Shown here in pieces: positions 10,890 through 23,937 of a stretch of 64,000 nt of DNA (within the stretch, counting starts at the first letter, position 1; each line of letters begins with the position of its first letter). The position numbers were made by a program, and so were the translations under genes. Under the pieces are notes generated by a model. It ran no database searches. It was not told the origin of the DNA and saw nothing but the letters and a program-made list of their open reading frames with translations. This DNA comes from Budorcas taxicolor (lineage: Eukaryota; Chordata; Mammalia; Artiodactyla; Bovidae): the NCBI RefSeq assembly GCF_023091745.1, contig NC_068910.1, positions 40,039,272 to 40,103,271 of the forward strand, written 5' to 3'.

Positions 10890-13172
10890 TGCCTTAAACT
10901 AGAAAAAGTACAGACTGAGACCAAAGTTAGTATCACAAAGGAAAAACTAACAGACTTTTAGCCTGACTAACCAAGAAGGAGAGGACTCGAATCAACAAAA
11001 TCATAAATAAAAAAAGAGAAATTACAACTAATATCACAGAAATACAAAGGGTAATAAGATACCACGAACATCTATGTGCCAACAAACTGGATAATAGAAG
11101 AAATGGGAAAAAAAACTCTTAGAAATATACAACCTACCAAGACTGAAACAGGAAGAAATATAAAACCAAAACAGACTAATTACTAGTAAGAAGACAGAAT
11201 CAATAATCAGACATCTCTCAAAAAAGAAAAGCCCCAAACCTGATGATTTTAGTGACAAATTTTACTTAATATTTAAAGCTATCTACAGATTCAATGAAAT
11301 TCCTATTGAACTACCAATGGCATTTTTCATAGAATTAGGACAAAAATTTTACAATCTGTTTAAAAACACAAGAGATCCTGATTAGCCAAAGCAATTTTGA
11401 GACAGAAAAACAGAGCTGGAGAAGTCAGATGTTCTGACTTCAGACTATACTACCAAGTTACAGTCATCAAAACAGTATGATACTGGAAGAAAAACAAACA
11501 TAGATTTGTTTTTGGTACAGGATAGAAAGACCAGAGATAAACACATGCATTTATGGTCACCTAATCTTTGACAAAGAAGGCAAGAATCTACAAAGAGAAA
11601 TGACAATCCTTCAATAAGTAATTCTGGGAAAACTGGTCAGCTTCATGTAAAGGAACGAAATTAGAAGACTTCCTGAGCTTCCCAGGGGGCTCTAGTGGTA
11701 AAAGAATCTGCCTGCCAATGCAGAAAATGGAAAAGATGTGGGTTCAATCTCTGGGTTGCAAAGATCCTCTGGAAAAGACAATGGTAATCCATTCTAGTAT
11801 TCTTGCCTGTAAAATTCCATGGACAGAGGAGCCTAGTGGGCTACAGTCCACAGGGCTGCAAAGAGTCAACATGACTAACTCAGTACACACACAGAGAACA
11901 ATTCCTAACACCATACACAAAAACAAACTCAAAATGGCTTAGAGACCTAAATGTCAGACCGGACACTATAAAACTGACAGGAAAACAGGAAAAACATTCT
12001 TTGACATGAACATAGCAACAACTTTTTTTGTTCACGTCCTAGAGAAACGAAAAAAATAGACAGATGAGACCTAATTAAACTTAAAAGCTTTGGCACAGCG
12101 AAGGAAACCATAAACAAGATGAAAATACAACCCACAGAACAAAAGAAACTATTTGCAAACAAAGCAACTGACGAGGGATTGATCTCCAAAATATACACAC
12201 AACTCATGCAACTCAATATCAAAACAACAAAAAACCCAATCAAAAAATGGGTGAAAAACCTAAATAGATATTTCTCCAAACAACACATATAGATGGCCAA
12301 CATGCAAAAGAAAATATGCTAAACACCCCTACTTATCAGAGAAATGCAAATCAAAACTACAATGAAGTATCACCTTACATTGCTCAGAATGGTCATCATC
12401 AAAAAATCTTCAAATAAATGCTGGAGAGGGTGTGGAGAAAAGGGAACCTTCTTACATTGCTGGGGGGAATGTAAATTGATACAGTCACTATGAAGAAGAG
12501 TATGGAGGCTCCCTAAAAAAATAAAAATAGAGTTACCATATGACCCAGAAATCTCACTATGGGCATATACCCCAGGAAAACCATAATAGAAAAAGATACA
12601 CATACACCCATGTTCACTGCAGCACTATTGACCATAGCCAGGACATAGAAGCAACCCAGATGTCCATCAACAGAGGAATGGATAAAGAAGATGTGATACA
12701 TGTATACAATGGAATATTACTCAGCCATAAAAAGGAAGGGAATTGAGTCAGTTGTGGAGATTGGATGGACCTAGAGTCGGTCATACAGACTGAAGTAAGC
12801 CAGTGAAAAACAGTGATCATATATTAACTCACACATATGGAGTCTAGAAAAATGGTACAGATGAACTTATTTGCAGAGCAGGAATAGAGATGCAAATGTA
12901 GATGATGGACATGTGGATCAAAGTGGGGGAGACAAATCTGGAGATAAGGACTGACATATATGTACTACCGTGTGTGTGGGATAGGCAGTGGGACTCTGCG
13001 GTAAAGCACAGAGAGCTCAGTTCAGTGCTCTGTGATGACCCAGAGGGATGGGAAGGAGGTCCAAGTGGGAGGGGATACATGTGTACATATAGCTGATTCA
13101 CTTCTTTGCACAGCAGAAACTAATGCAACATAGCAAAGCAATTATACTCTGATAAAACTAATTTCTTAAAAA
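10890..13172 (+). mobile_element. L1 with internal deletion, split by Bov-tA
   Basis: Sense L1 ORF2 DNA runs 10890-11270, then jumps to a much more 3' part of ORF2 and continues to the L1 3' end near 13172, which suggests an internal deletion or fusion at about 11270. The C-terminal part is interrupted by a Bov-tA (11676-11894). Frames are broken throughout. Confidence 0.85.
11676..11894 (+). mobile_element. Bov-tA SINE inside L1
   Basis: A forward, diverged copy inserted in L1 ORF2. L1 sequence resumes immediately with the expected CCTAACACCATACACAAAAA stretch. Imperfect TSD-like repeats (AGACTTCCT before, ACAATTCCT after) flank it. Confidence 0.9.
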
Positions 13173-13220
13173 GAACATTAATGCCAGTCCTTTCAAACTT
13201 TCAAAAAATTAAAGAAGTGG

Positions 13221-13416
13221 GATGATGATGATGAAGGTTGCTCAGTTGGGTCTGACTCTTTGTGACCAATGGACTATACAGTCCATGGAATTCTCAAGGC
13301 CAGAACACTGGAGTTGGTAGCCTTTCCTTTCTCCAGGGGATCTTCCCAACCCAGGGATAGAACCCAGGTCTCCTGCATTGTGGGCAGATTCTTTACCAGC
13401 TGAGCCACAAGGGAAG
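13221..13416 (-). mobile_element. Bov-tA SINE inside L1
   Basis: A reversed copy with a short (GAT)n at its Bov-A tail (13221-13232). Flanking AGAAGTGG and AGAGGTTGG form an imperfect TSD. Confidence 0.9.
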
Positions 13417-13646
13417 AGGTTGGAGCACTCCGAAATTCACTATCTAGGCTAACATTACCGTGATACCAAAGCCAGGAAAGGCCATGATCCCAACGATGTT
13501 AGGCCAACATCATTAATGAATACAGATGCATAAATTATCAATAAAATACTGCAAACTCACTTTAGCAGCACAATAAAAGGATCATTCACCATGATCTCCA
13601 GAATGCAAGAATGGTTTAACAAATGCAAATCAATAAATATGATATT

Positions 13647-13840
13647 CACGGGTCCCCAACCTCTGGGCTGTGGACCAGTATCTCTTGCCTCCTGTCAGAT
13701 CAGAGATGACATTATATTAGAAATAAAGTGCACATTAAATGCTACGTGCTTGAATTATCCTGAACCCTCCCACCCCAGTTCATGGAAAAAGTGTCTTCCA
13801 TGAAATTCGTATCTGGTGCCAAAAAGGTTGGGGACCACTG
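13647..13840. mobile_element. Non-autonomous TIR DNA transposon, copy 1
   Basis: The ends are inverted: GGTCCCCAACC at 13651-13661 and GGTTGGGGACC at 13827-13837. The element interrupts the L1 and has two relatives in the window (40013-40180 and 42581-42773). It resembles a mammalian hAT-like MER element, but I cannot name the family with confidence. No target-site duplication is clear. Confidence 0.7.
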
Positions 13841-15753
13841 TAATCTATCACATTATTATAATTAAGGAAAAATATCTTATGATTATCTCAATATATTCAG
13901 AAAAAGCATTTGACAAAATTCCAAATTTCTTTATGATAAAAAATATCTCAAATTAGATATAGAAGGAACATAACTCAACATAATAAAGGTCACGTATGAC
14001 AAGGCCACAGCTAACATTATACTCATAGGTAAAAAGTTGAAAAGCTTTTACTCTAAGATTAAAAACAACAAAAGTGTACCCACTCTCACTCCTATTTTTC
14101 ATAGTACTGGAAGTTTTGCCACAACAATCAGGTGAGAAAAAAGAAACAAAGGCATCCAAATTGGAAAGTAAAAAGTCAAACTGTCTTAATTTGTAACTGA
14201 CAGGATTTTATATACAGAAGATAGGTAAAAACTCCAAAAAACCTGATAGATATAACCAACGAATTCAGTAAAGCTGCAGGACACAAAATTGACATATAAA
14301 AATCAGTAGCATCTCTTCAAGAGAACAACAAATTGTCTGAAAAAGAAATATGGAAAACTATCCCACTTACAATAGATCAAAAACAACAAAATGCATAGGG
14401 AAAATTTCATCAAGCACTGGACAATCTCTACTCTGAAAATAAGACATTGATTAAAGAAATCAAAGAATATACAAATAAATGCAAAAATCTCATGTTCGTG
14501 GATTGCTAGAAATAATATTTTTAAAATGTCCTCACTAATTAAGACACCTAAGAGTCAATGCAATCCTTATCAAGATACCAATAGCACTTTTTTATAGCAA
14601 TAGAACAAACCATCCTAAAGTTTATATGAAACCACAAAAGACCCCAAACAACCAAAACAGTCTTGAGAAACAACAAAACCAGAGTCCTCACAATTTCTGA
14701 TTTCAACCTATATTACTATACAGCAATAATAATCAAAACAACGTGGCACTGGCATAAAAACAGACACACAGACCAGTGGAACAGATCATTAGCCAGAAAT
14801 AAGCCCAAGCATAGGTCAACATTAGACAAGGGAGCACTGGATGGAGAAAAAGTGTCTCCAATAAATGTGCTGGGAGAACTGGATATTTACATCTTAAAGG
14901 ACAAAACTAGGCCCCCATATTATGCCACTCATAAAAATTAACTTGAAATTGATTAAAAACTTAAGTGTAACACCAGAAACTATGAACCTCCTACAAAAAA
15001 GCTAAGGAAAAATAAAATCCTTAACATGGATCTTGGTAATGATTTTTTGGATATAACAGTAAAATATAAGCAATGAAATATAAATTAGCTGTATTATATC
15101 CAACTAAGAAGCTTCTGCACAGCAAAAAAAAAAAAAAAAAAAATCAACAAAATGAGAAAGCAGCCTATGGAATGGGAGAAAATATTTGCAAATCATATAT
15201 ATGATCAGGGACTAATGTCCAAAATACATAAACAACTCATACAACTCAACAGCAAAGAAACAAAATATCCAATTTAAAAAAGGGCAGAGGAATAAACTGT
15301 CTTTGAAAGAAGACATACAAATGGGCAACAGGTAAATAAGAAAATGCTCAACATCGTTATTCATCAGGGAAATGCAAATCAAAACCATAACAAAATACCA
15401 CCTCATGCCCATTAGACTGGCCATTATCAAAAAGACAAGAAGTAACAAACCTTGAGGATGTGGAGGAAAGGTAATGCTTGAGCATTCTTGGTAGGCCTGT
15501 AGATTGGCGCAGCTACCAAGGAAAACAGTATGAAGGGTCCTCTAAAAATTAAAAGTAGATCCAGTAGTTCCATTTCTGATAACCTACCTGAAAGAAACAA
15601 AAATACTATGTTGAAAAGATAACCAAACACTCATATTGATGACCTTATTATTTAGAACAGCCAAGACATGGAAACAACCGAAGTGTCCAGCAATGGATGA
15701 ATAGATACATACAATGGAAAACTACTCACTCATAAAAAGATGAAAGTTTGCCA

Positions 15754-15945
15754 CTTGTGATAGTGAAAGTCGCTCAGTTGTGTCTGACTCTTTGCGACCC
15801 CATGGACTACACCGTCCGTGGAATTCTCCAGGCCAGAATACTGGAGTGGGTAACATTTTCCTTCTTCAGGGGGTCTTCCCAACCCAGGGATCGAACCCAG
15901 CTCTCTCACATTGCAGGCAGAGTCTTATACCAGCCTTGAGATAGT
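15754..15945 (-). mobile_element. Bov-tA SINE with TSD, head-truncated
   Basis: The reversed body runs 15765-15934 and lacks part of the tRNA-like head. Flanks are CTTGTGATAGT (15754-15764) and CTTGAGATAGT (15935-15945), an 11-base TSD with one mismatch. Confidence 0.92.
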
Positions 15946-15970
15946 ATGGATGGATTTTAAGGGAACTTTA

Positions 15971-16400
15971 AGTAGTCATGTATGGATGTGAGAGCTGGAC
16001 TGTGAAGAAGGCTGAGCACTGAAGAATTGATGCTTTTGAACTGTGGTGTTGGAGAAGACTCTTGAGAGTCCCTTGGACTGTAAGGAGATCCAACCAGTCC
16101 CTTCTGAAGGAGATCAGCCCTGGGATTTCTTTGAAAGGAATGATGCTAAAGCTGAAACTCCAGTACTTTGGCCACCTCATGCGAAGAGTTGACTCATTGG
16201 AAAAGACTCTGATGCTGGGAGGGATTGGGGGCAGGAGAAGGGGACGACAGAGGATGAGATGGCTGGATGATTTCACTGACTCGATGGACAGGAGTCTGAG
16301 TGAACTCCGGGAGCTGGTGATGGACAGGGAGGCCTGGCATGCTGCGATTCATGGGGTCGCAAAGAGTCGGACACGACTGAGCGACTGAACTGAACTGAAC
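15971..16400 (+). mobile_element. BovB LINE, 5'-truncated, inside L1
   Basis: The last ~430 bases of BovB with a well-preserved C-terminal reading frame (16062-16388) and the (CTGAA)n-like tail at 16385-16400. L1 resumes immediately with TAAGTGAAGTAAG, so this insertion is younger than the L1. Confidence 0.94.
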
Positions 16401-18297
16401 TAAGTGAAGTAAGTTGGACAGAGAAAGACAAATTCTGTAAGATCTCACTTGTTTGTGAAATCTAAAACAAAAACAAACCAGAATCACAGAAAAAGAGATC
16501 AGATTCAGTGGTTTCCAAAGGCAGGGTTGGGGGAAACGGGAATTAGAAGGGGTGGTCAAAAGGCACAAACTTATAAGAGAAATATATACTAAGGACATAA
16601 TGTACACGATGACTACAGTCACACTGGTATAAGATACATATGGAAATTTTTAAGAATAAATTGTAAGAATTCTTATCACAAGGAAAAATACATCTCTATA
16701 TTTGTATCTATATGAAATGTTGGTCAATAACTAAATTTATTATGGCAATCATTTCATGATATATGTAAATCAGATTATCATGCTATACATACTAAACTTA
16801 CTAACTGCTACATATCATTTCAATAAATCTGGAAAAAAGAAAAAACTTTATTACTACTAAGATCTTTCCCCTGCTATTCATTTATCGACACAGCCAACCC
16901 TAAACCCTGGCAACCAGTAAACTGTTTTCTAAACAATTTTTTGTTTCGAGAATGCTGTATAGTTTGAATCTTAAAGTACGCAACATTAAGAGATTAGCTT
17001 TTTAACAGCTTAATGTCTTTGAGGTCTAACCAAATTGAATGAATTAACACTTTGTTATTTTTCTGCTGAGTAATATTTTTTGGTGAGGATTTACTGCATT
17101 TTGTTTAACCATGGAAGTATTGAGGAGCATACTGTCAGTTTTTGACTATTCCAAATAGAGCTGTTATGGGTATTTGTGTGAATCTTTTTGTATGAATATA
17201 CATCTCTTTTTTTTCTGATAAATGCCCAGAATTGTGATTACTGGATTATATAATAGTTTAGTTTCTATATAGTTTTCAAAGAAACTGTCAAAATATTTTC
17301 CAGAGTATAGTTCCATTTTGCATTCCATGAGAAAATGGATGAGAGATCCAATTACTTAGCATCATTCTCATAATTTTACATTGTCAATATTTTTAATTTT
17401 AGCTGTTCAAATTAACTCTCATCATGGTCTTTAACATATAGTGACATTTAACATTTGTTTCATGTGCTCATTTGCTATTTGTATATCCTCTTTGGTGAAG
17501 TATATCTTCATGTTATCTGTTGATGTTCTAATGGGATTGTTTGATTTTTACTGCTGAGTCTTAAAGAATTCTTTATATGTTCTAGACATGAGTTCTTTGT
17601 CAGATACATGGACTGCATATAGTTTCTCCCAGTCTGTACCTTATCTTCTCATCCTCTTAATATGGTCTTTGGAAGGTCAGATTTTTAAAATTTTGATGAA
17701 ATACAATTTTAAAGCTTTTTTTTTTTTCTTTTATGGAATACGTTTTTGATTCTGTGTCTAAGAATTCCTCAATGCACTATAGGTCTCAAAGATTTTTTCC
17801 CATGTTTTCCTCTAGTAACATTATAGTTTAGTTTGACATAAAGATCTGTAATCCATTCTGAATTAATTTTGCAATAATGTGTGGGTTTTAGATTGAGGGT
17901 TTTTGTTTGTTTGTTTGCCTATAGATATACAACTACTCCAGTACCAGCTGTTAAAAAAACCATTCCTCCACTGAATTGCTTTTGCATCTCTTCGAAAAAT
18001 CAGTTGGTTTTACTTGTGTGGATCTATTTCTGGGTTTTCTTTTTATAATTCCATTAATTTTGGCTTTAATATATTTGAAGGTAGATTTGGAATTGTTGTG
18101 TCATCCTATGTAACTATTTGTTTTCTTCCGTATAGTAGTTACAGTCTTAATTTCAGATATTTTATGTTCAATTTGTTTTATACTAATACAGGGTTTTAGC
18201 TTTTTAAATTTTATGCTTTCTTAATAAATCTTTCTCCTTTTCTTAGTTACTAACTTTTGTTTCTAATTATTTTAGATCTGCATCTTATAGCACTCTG

Positions 18298-18503
18298 CGC
18301 ATGCTCAGTCATGTCCTAATCTACAACCCCACGGACTGCAGCCTGCCTGGCTCCTCTGTCCAGGGGATTTTCCCGGCAAGAAAACTGCAGTGGGTTGCCA
18401 TTTTCTTCTCCAGGGGATCTTCATGACCTAGGGATTGAAGCCGCAACCCTGGTGTCTTCTGCATTCCAGGCAGATTTTTTACCATGAGCCACTTGGAATC
18501 CCC
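18298..18503 (-). mobile_element. Bov-tA SINE
   Basis: A reversed copy with Bov-A body at 18298-18420 and tRNA-like head ending near 18503. It sits two bases from the TSD of the next SINE. Confidence 0.9.
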
Positions 18504-18504
18504 T

Positions 18505-18861
18505 ATAAACACCATGCTTCCCTGGTAGCTCAGCTGGTAAAGAATCTACCTGCAATGCAGGAGACCCTGCTTTGATTCCTGGATCAAGAAGATCCCTTGG
18601 AGAAGGGATAGACTACCCACTCCAGTATTCTTGGACTTCCCTGGTGGCTCAGACGGTAAAGAACCTGCCTGCAATGCAGGAGACCTGGGTTTGATACCTG
18701 GGTTGGGAAGAACCCCTGGAGAAGGGCATGGCAACCCACTCCAGTATTCTTGCCTGGAGAATCCCCAATGGACAGAGAAGCCTGGTGGGCTACAGTTCAT
18801 GGCAGTCACAAAGATCCAGGCGCAACTGAGTGACTAACACGTTCACTTGCATAAACACCAT
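18505..18861 (+). mobile_element. Fused Bov-tA dimer with a single TSD
   Basis: A first Bov-tA head and partial body (18516-18630) is joined directly to a second complete Bov-tA (18631-18840). The whole pair is bracketed by exact 11-base repeats ATAAACACCAT at 18505-18515 and 18851-18861. The missing 3' part of the first unit is not found after the second, so this is not a simple nested insertion. Confidence 0.9.
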
Positions 18862-19433
18862 AGAACCAAAAATTTAATTCATTCACTTGGACAATCTGTG
18901 TTTTTAAACTAAAGCATTTAATCCATTTATAAATTGCTGATATTTGGGGATTTTTTTCTGTGATCTTATCTTACATTTTCTACTTTGCCTTACATTTTAT
19001 TTTATATTCTTGTTTTCTTTGCCTTCTTTTATATTGTATTTTCTTTCCTGAATTCATTTTTCCTTCTACTTGTTGGCAAGTTAAGAGTTTTCATTCTGTT
19101 ACTCTAGATTTTAACATCTACACTAGTTCATTAAACATTAAGGTCCTGATTATCTTTACCCCTTCCCCCAAACACTAAATCCTTAGAACATTTAAACGAC
19201 TTTTTTCTGTCTAAATTTACACACTACTGCTTCATTTTGCTATTATTTTTGTAACTATATAAGATTTTGTTGTATACAATCAATGTTTTGTTTAATTTGT
19301 TTGCTATTGACATCATTCATTACAATTTCTATAGTACAGCAGATTTTTGTGAATTCTCTGAATACAGATTCACAGGTAGCAAACTCATCTTTTTATCCAT
19401 TTCAAAAGATGCTGATTTCATCTATGTTTAAAA

Positions 19434-21340
19434 GGATATTTTTCTTTAATTGAAGTATAGTTGACTTAAAATGTTAGTTTCAGGTGTACAAGACAGTGAC
19501 CCAATTTTATTCATTACAAAATAATCACCACTGTGTGTCTAGGTAAAATCTGTCACCACACAGTTATTACAATAGTGTTGACTATATTCCTTACACGGTA
19601 TTTTACATTTCCATGACTCATTTATCTTATAAATATAACTCTGTACTTCTTAATCTCCCTCATCTATTCTCATCACTCTACTCCCTTTCTCTCTAACAAG
19701 CACCTGTTTGTTTCACTTGTTTTGCTTTTCAGTTTTCACATATAAGTGAAATCATATGGTACTTGTCTTTGTCTGACTCATTTTACTTAGCATTAATAGC
19801 CTCTAGGTCTATCCACATTGTCACAAACTTCTATATCTTGGCTATCGTAAATAATGCTGCAATGAAGAGGTATCTTTTTTGAATTAGTGTTTGGTATTCT
19901 TTGGAAAAATACCCCAAAGTGGGCTTCCTGGATCATATGGTAATCCTACTTTTAATTTTTTGAGGAGTCTCCATACTGTTTTCTCAGAGAAGGCACTGGT
20001 GACTCACTCCAGGACTCTTGCCTGGAAACTCCCAGGGACGGGGGGAGCCTGGTGGGCTGCCATCTATGGGGTCGCACGGAGTCGAACACGACTGACACGA
20101 CTTAGCAGCAGCATCAGTGGCTATACCAGTTTACATTTCCACCAACAGTACAAGGTTTCCCTTTGTTCCACATCCTCACCAACAACGATATTTTTTTCTT
20201 TTTCTTTTTTACAACAGCCATCCTGGCAGGTGTGAAGTGATACCTCACTGTGGTTTTGATTTGCTTTTCTCTAATGACTACAGATACTGAGCATTTTTCA
20301 GGTATTTGTTGGGCATTTGTATTCATTCTTGGGGGAAAAAAGTCTTTTCAGATCTTCTGCCCATTTTTAAACTGGATTAAAAATTATTTTTGCCACTGAG
20401 TCTTATAAATTATTTATATATTAATATGTGGGACATTAGCACCTTATAAGATACATGATTTCCAAATATTTTCTTGCATTCAACAGGCCATCTTTAATTC
20501 TATTGATAGTGTTCCTCACTATGAAAAAGCTTTTTAGTCTGATGTAGTCACAAAAAATTTATTATTGCTTCCATTTTCCTTGCCAGATGAGACATACTAC
20601 CCCCTTCCCCCAAATACTACTGTCAAAGAGAGAGCTGCCTATGTCAACTTTTAGCAACTCAACAGTTTCAGGTCTTACACTTAAATCTTTAATCTATTTT
20701 CAGTTTATTTTTGTATATGATGAGAAAGTAGTCCAGTTTGACTTTTTTGCATATAGCTGTTCTGTTTTCCCAACACCATCTATTGAACAGCCTGTTTTCT
20801 TTTTTCCCCAGTGTATATTTCTTAACTCCTTTGTTGTAGACTGACTAACCAGATCACTGTGGGTTTATTTCTGGGATCTCTATTCTGTTGTATTGATTTA
20901 TGTGTCTGTTTTGTGCTACTACCATATTGTTCTAATTGCTGTGGCTTTGAGTATAATTCCAAACCAGGGAGCTAGATGCCTTCAGCTGTGCTGTTTTTCT
21001 CAAAATTGCTTTGGCTATTCCAGGACTTTTCATGTTTCCATACAGATTTCATAATTATTTGTTCTAGTTCTGGGAAAAAATGTCACTAGTATTTTAATAG
21101 GAATTACATGTCATCTGTAGATTGCCTTGAGGAGTATGGCTATTTTAACATTAATTATTTCACTACACGAGCAGGGCATATCTTTCCATTTGTTGTGTCT
21201 TCAACTTCTTTCATTCTGTCTATTTTTCCCAGTACAGGTCTTTTTACCTCTGTTGCTATATTCTTCCTAGGTATTCTTGATGTAACTGAATTGGACCATT
21301 TTCTTAATTTCTCTAATAGTTTGTTGTTAGTATACTGAAA
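19434..21340 (-). mobile_element. L1, 3' end to ORF2, split by a Bov-A unit
   Basis: Antisense L1 starting at a recognisable 3' end (TTGAAGTATAGTTGACTTA near 19451) and running into ORF2 to about 21340. A Bov-A monomer at 19985-20115 interrupts it. It is a separate copy from the L1 to its left, because the 3' end starts afresh here. Confidence 0.82.
19985..20115 (+). mobile_element. Bov-A monomer SINE
   Basis: A single Bov-A unit of about 130 bases with a short (AGC)n tail at 20104-20113, inside L1. It corresponds to half of a BOV-A2. Confidence 0.85.
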
Positions 21341-22462
21341 TGTAACAGTGTCGGTGAGGATGTGGAGAAAATAAAACCCTTGGTCACTGTTGATGGGCTT
21401 GTCAGTTGATGCAACCACTATGGAAAACAATATGCAGCCTTCTTAAAACTTAAAACAGAACTAACATTTGACCAGCAATTCTACTTCTGGCAACATATCT
21501 GAAGGATGTGAAAACACTATGCTGAAGACATCTGAATGCCCATGTTCATAGCCAAGACATGGAAACAACCTAAGTGTTCACTGATGGATGAATGGATAAA
21601 GAAGATGTAGTGTATACCTAAACACATATCCATATCCATATACATTCCATATCCATATACATATGGATAAAGAAGATATGGTGAATACCTAAACACATAT
21701 ACCTATACCTACAGATAGGTATACACATATACCTAAACACATAAACACATGTATATGTGTATGTACACATATGTATATGCACATATGTGTATACACACAT
21801 ATGTGTGTGCACACATGTGTATAGACACACATGTATATGCATATATGTGTATATATACACATATGTACGTGTATATACACACATGTATGTGTGTGTATAT
21901 AATGCATGTATATATATGTATATTCATATATACATATACCTACAATGGAATATTATTCAGTCCTAAGAAAGAAGGAAGTTATGCCATTTGCAATGACATG
22001 GATGGACCTTCAGATCATTATGCTAAGAAAGTAAAGTCTGGGATCATCTAATTTATATATGGAATAACAAAAACAAAACAAGCATAATGAGCAGAGACAA
22101 AAGCAAAGCAGCTCGTGGATACAGGGAATACTTAAGTGGTTACTAGAAGTTGGAGCATAGAGATCAGTGGTGGGTGAATAGGATTTAAAAGTAAAAACTC
22201 CCAAGTATAAAATGTAACCCATGTTAATGTAAAGAATAGCATGGGGATTACTATTAATAAAAGCCCTACATTATTGAAAGTTTTTAAGAGTAGATTTGAA
22301 AAGACTGCATCACAAGAAAAGAACTGCAATGATATATGTTGATAGATGCAAACTAGATTTGTTATGGTGACTATTCCACAATATATACAAATATCGAACC
22401 ATTATGTTGCATATGTGAAACTCATTTAATATTACAAGTCAAGTATATCTAAATAAAAAAGA
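21341..22462 (+). mobile_element. L1 3' part with internal microsatellite
   Basis: Sense L1 ORF2 C-terminal and 3' UTR relic. L1 sequence breaks near 21600 and resumes at about 21940 (TACAATGGAATATTATTCAG), with a TATG/CACA microsatellite in between. It ends in an A-rich run near 22455. Confidence 0.78.
21600..21940. repeat. TATG/TACA microsatellite with tandem duplication
   Basis: Alternating purine-pyrimidine DNA made of TATGTG, TACACA and TATATG units (about 21720-21930). It is preceded by a duplicated ~71-base block (ATGGATAAAGAAGAT at 21591 and again at 21662). The long frames read here on both strands, rich in H/T/Y/V/C, are products of the repeat and not genes. Confidence 0.95.
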
Positions 22463-23639
22463 CATTTTTGATGAACATACTATTCTAACTACTCTCTAAA
22501 TATTCATTCTGAATATATTATTACACTCCTTTTAGGTTCCTCTTTTGCTTCCAAGATATCAACTGCCAGTTCAATTGCCATTCATTGAGACTATGTCTTT
22601 TCTCTCTAACTGAATTAGGTGCTTCTCTTTGTCTTCTCATTCTGCAATTTTCAAGGTGTATAAACAGATGCAGACTCTATTAAATATTTTTCTGTTTTTG
22701 GCATTATGGAATCAATAAATTGTCTTTTGTTTGTTCTGAAAAATTATTTGCTATAATCTCCTCTAATATTGTTTTTTCATCATTCTTTACCTCCTCTCTT
22801 TTTGGAACTCTGATGAAATGTAATTTATATATTTCAATTCAAATATTTGGTCCTCTTTTTAATTATTTTCTATTACCATAAATTCTACTAGGTTCTGTTT
22901 TTTCCTCAAAAATAAAACTTTCTGAGGTCTCTTATACTGATTCGTATTTTCAGTTTCTTACTTCATTCAGCATATTTATCATTTTCTTTTATAATCTATA
23001 TTTTGTAATTGCAAGACAGGTTTCCTTTATCAGTCTTTCTGCTGGTTCTTGATCCAGTGTGATCCTTTCTGTTTCATGATCCTTCCTCAACTTTATGAGA
23101 GCTTTTGAAGCCTTAGTTGAAAGTGAATCATCTCAGAAAATTCGAATTTGTTTCATACAAGTACCTGGATAGCACCAATAGCCTAGGAAAATTTTATTAG
23201 ACTTGAGGATTTTAGGATCAAGTAGGAGGTAAAAACTGGGCTTCAAATTCACACGGGTCTAACTTGGGTAAATAAAACTTCAGAGTGAATTTCTTTCTCT
23301 CCAATGCTTTGCAGTTCCTTTTAAAATGGGCAGTATTCTTTGCAGCCCCCTGCAGAGTTAGTCTGACTTCACCTTGACCCCCACAGGAGAGCTCTAGCTT
23401 AATAAAGGTTTCCTTTAGACTTTGCTTTGTTCTAATTACTTAGATGGGGCTTATTCTGTCCTGTTAATCTGAGAGGCTCTGACACTTGAACCTCAGGTTC
23501 ACCAAGTTTAGTAAAAGACCCTCAAGTTTAAAGTCAACTTTTCAGTCTCTGCTTTTATTTAGATTTTGGTCTTTTGAATATTCTTTACTTTGTTTCAGTT
23601 TACTGATACTCTTTTAAAGGTTTTATTAAAGTATTTGAT
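22463..23639. other. AT-rich sequence, probably antisense old LINE
   Basis: T-rich plus strand with weak L1/HAL1-like flavour at 22700-23040, but no motif secure enough to name. No gene supported. Confidence 0.35.
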
Positions 23640-23937
23640 CCACTACTTCAAAAACTGGAAACAACCCAAGTACTTTTCACCAAAGGAATGGATAAATACA
23701 TTGTTGTATACATACAATATAAACACACTATTAACAATGAAAAGGAATTAACTATGCACAACAGTCAATTACACACAGCAACAAAGAGTAATTTTACATT
23801 TTGTTCAGTAGGGAAAACAAACACTGAACACAAAGAGTATGTACTGCATAATTCTACTTATATGACAGGCAAAAGGAATCAGCGTTAAGAGAAGCCACAT
23901 TAGTAGTTAGTAGGATTAGGGGGATTGGTGTTAGTCA

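Larger units (their letters stand above)
13173..16850 (+). mobile_element. Old L1 broken by four insertions
   Basis: L1M-type ORF2 and 3' UTR in sense orientation, readable at 13173-13220, 13417-13646, 13841-15763, 15936-15970 and 16401-16850. The breaks are a Bov-tA, a TIR transposon, a second Bov-tA and a BovB. A (A)20 run at about 15124-15143 interrupts the ORF2 relic. No intact frame remains. Confidence 0.82.
16851..19433 (-). mobile_element. Old L1M element split by SINEs
   Basis: Antisense L1M sequence beginning with 3' UTR-like DNA (AACCCTGGCAACCAGTAA near 16900) and running back into ORF2. It is interrupted by the SINE cluster at 18298-18850 and resumes to about 19430. No intact frame. 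Confidence 0.75.

Noticed and set aside
21618..22051. Overlapping frames rich in H, Y, T, V and C on both strands
   Set aside because: They are translations of the TATG/CACA microsatellite.
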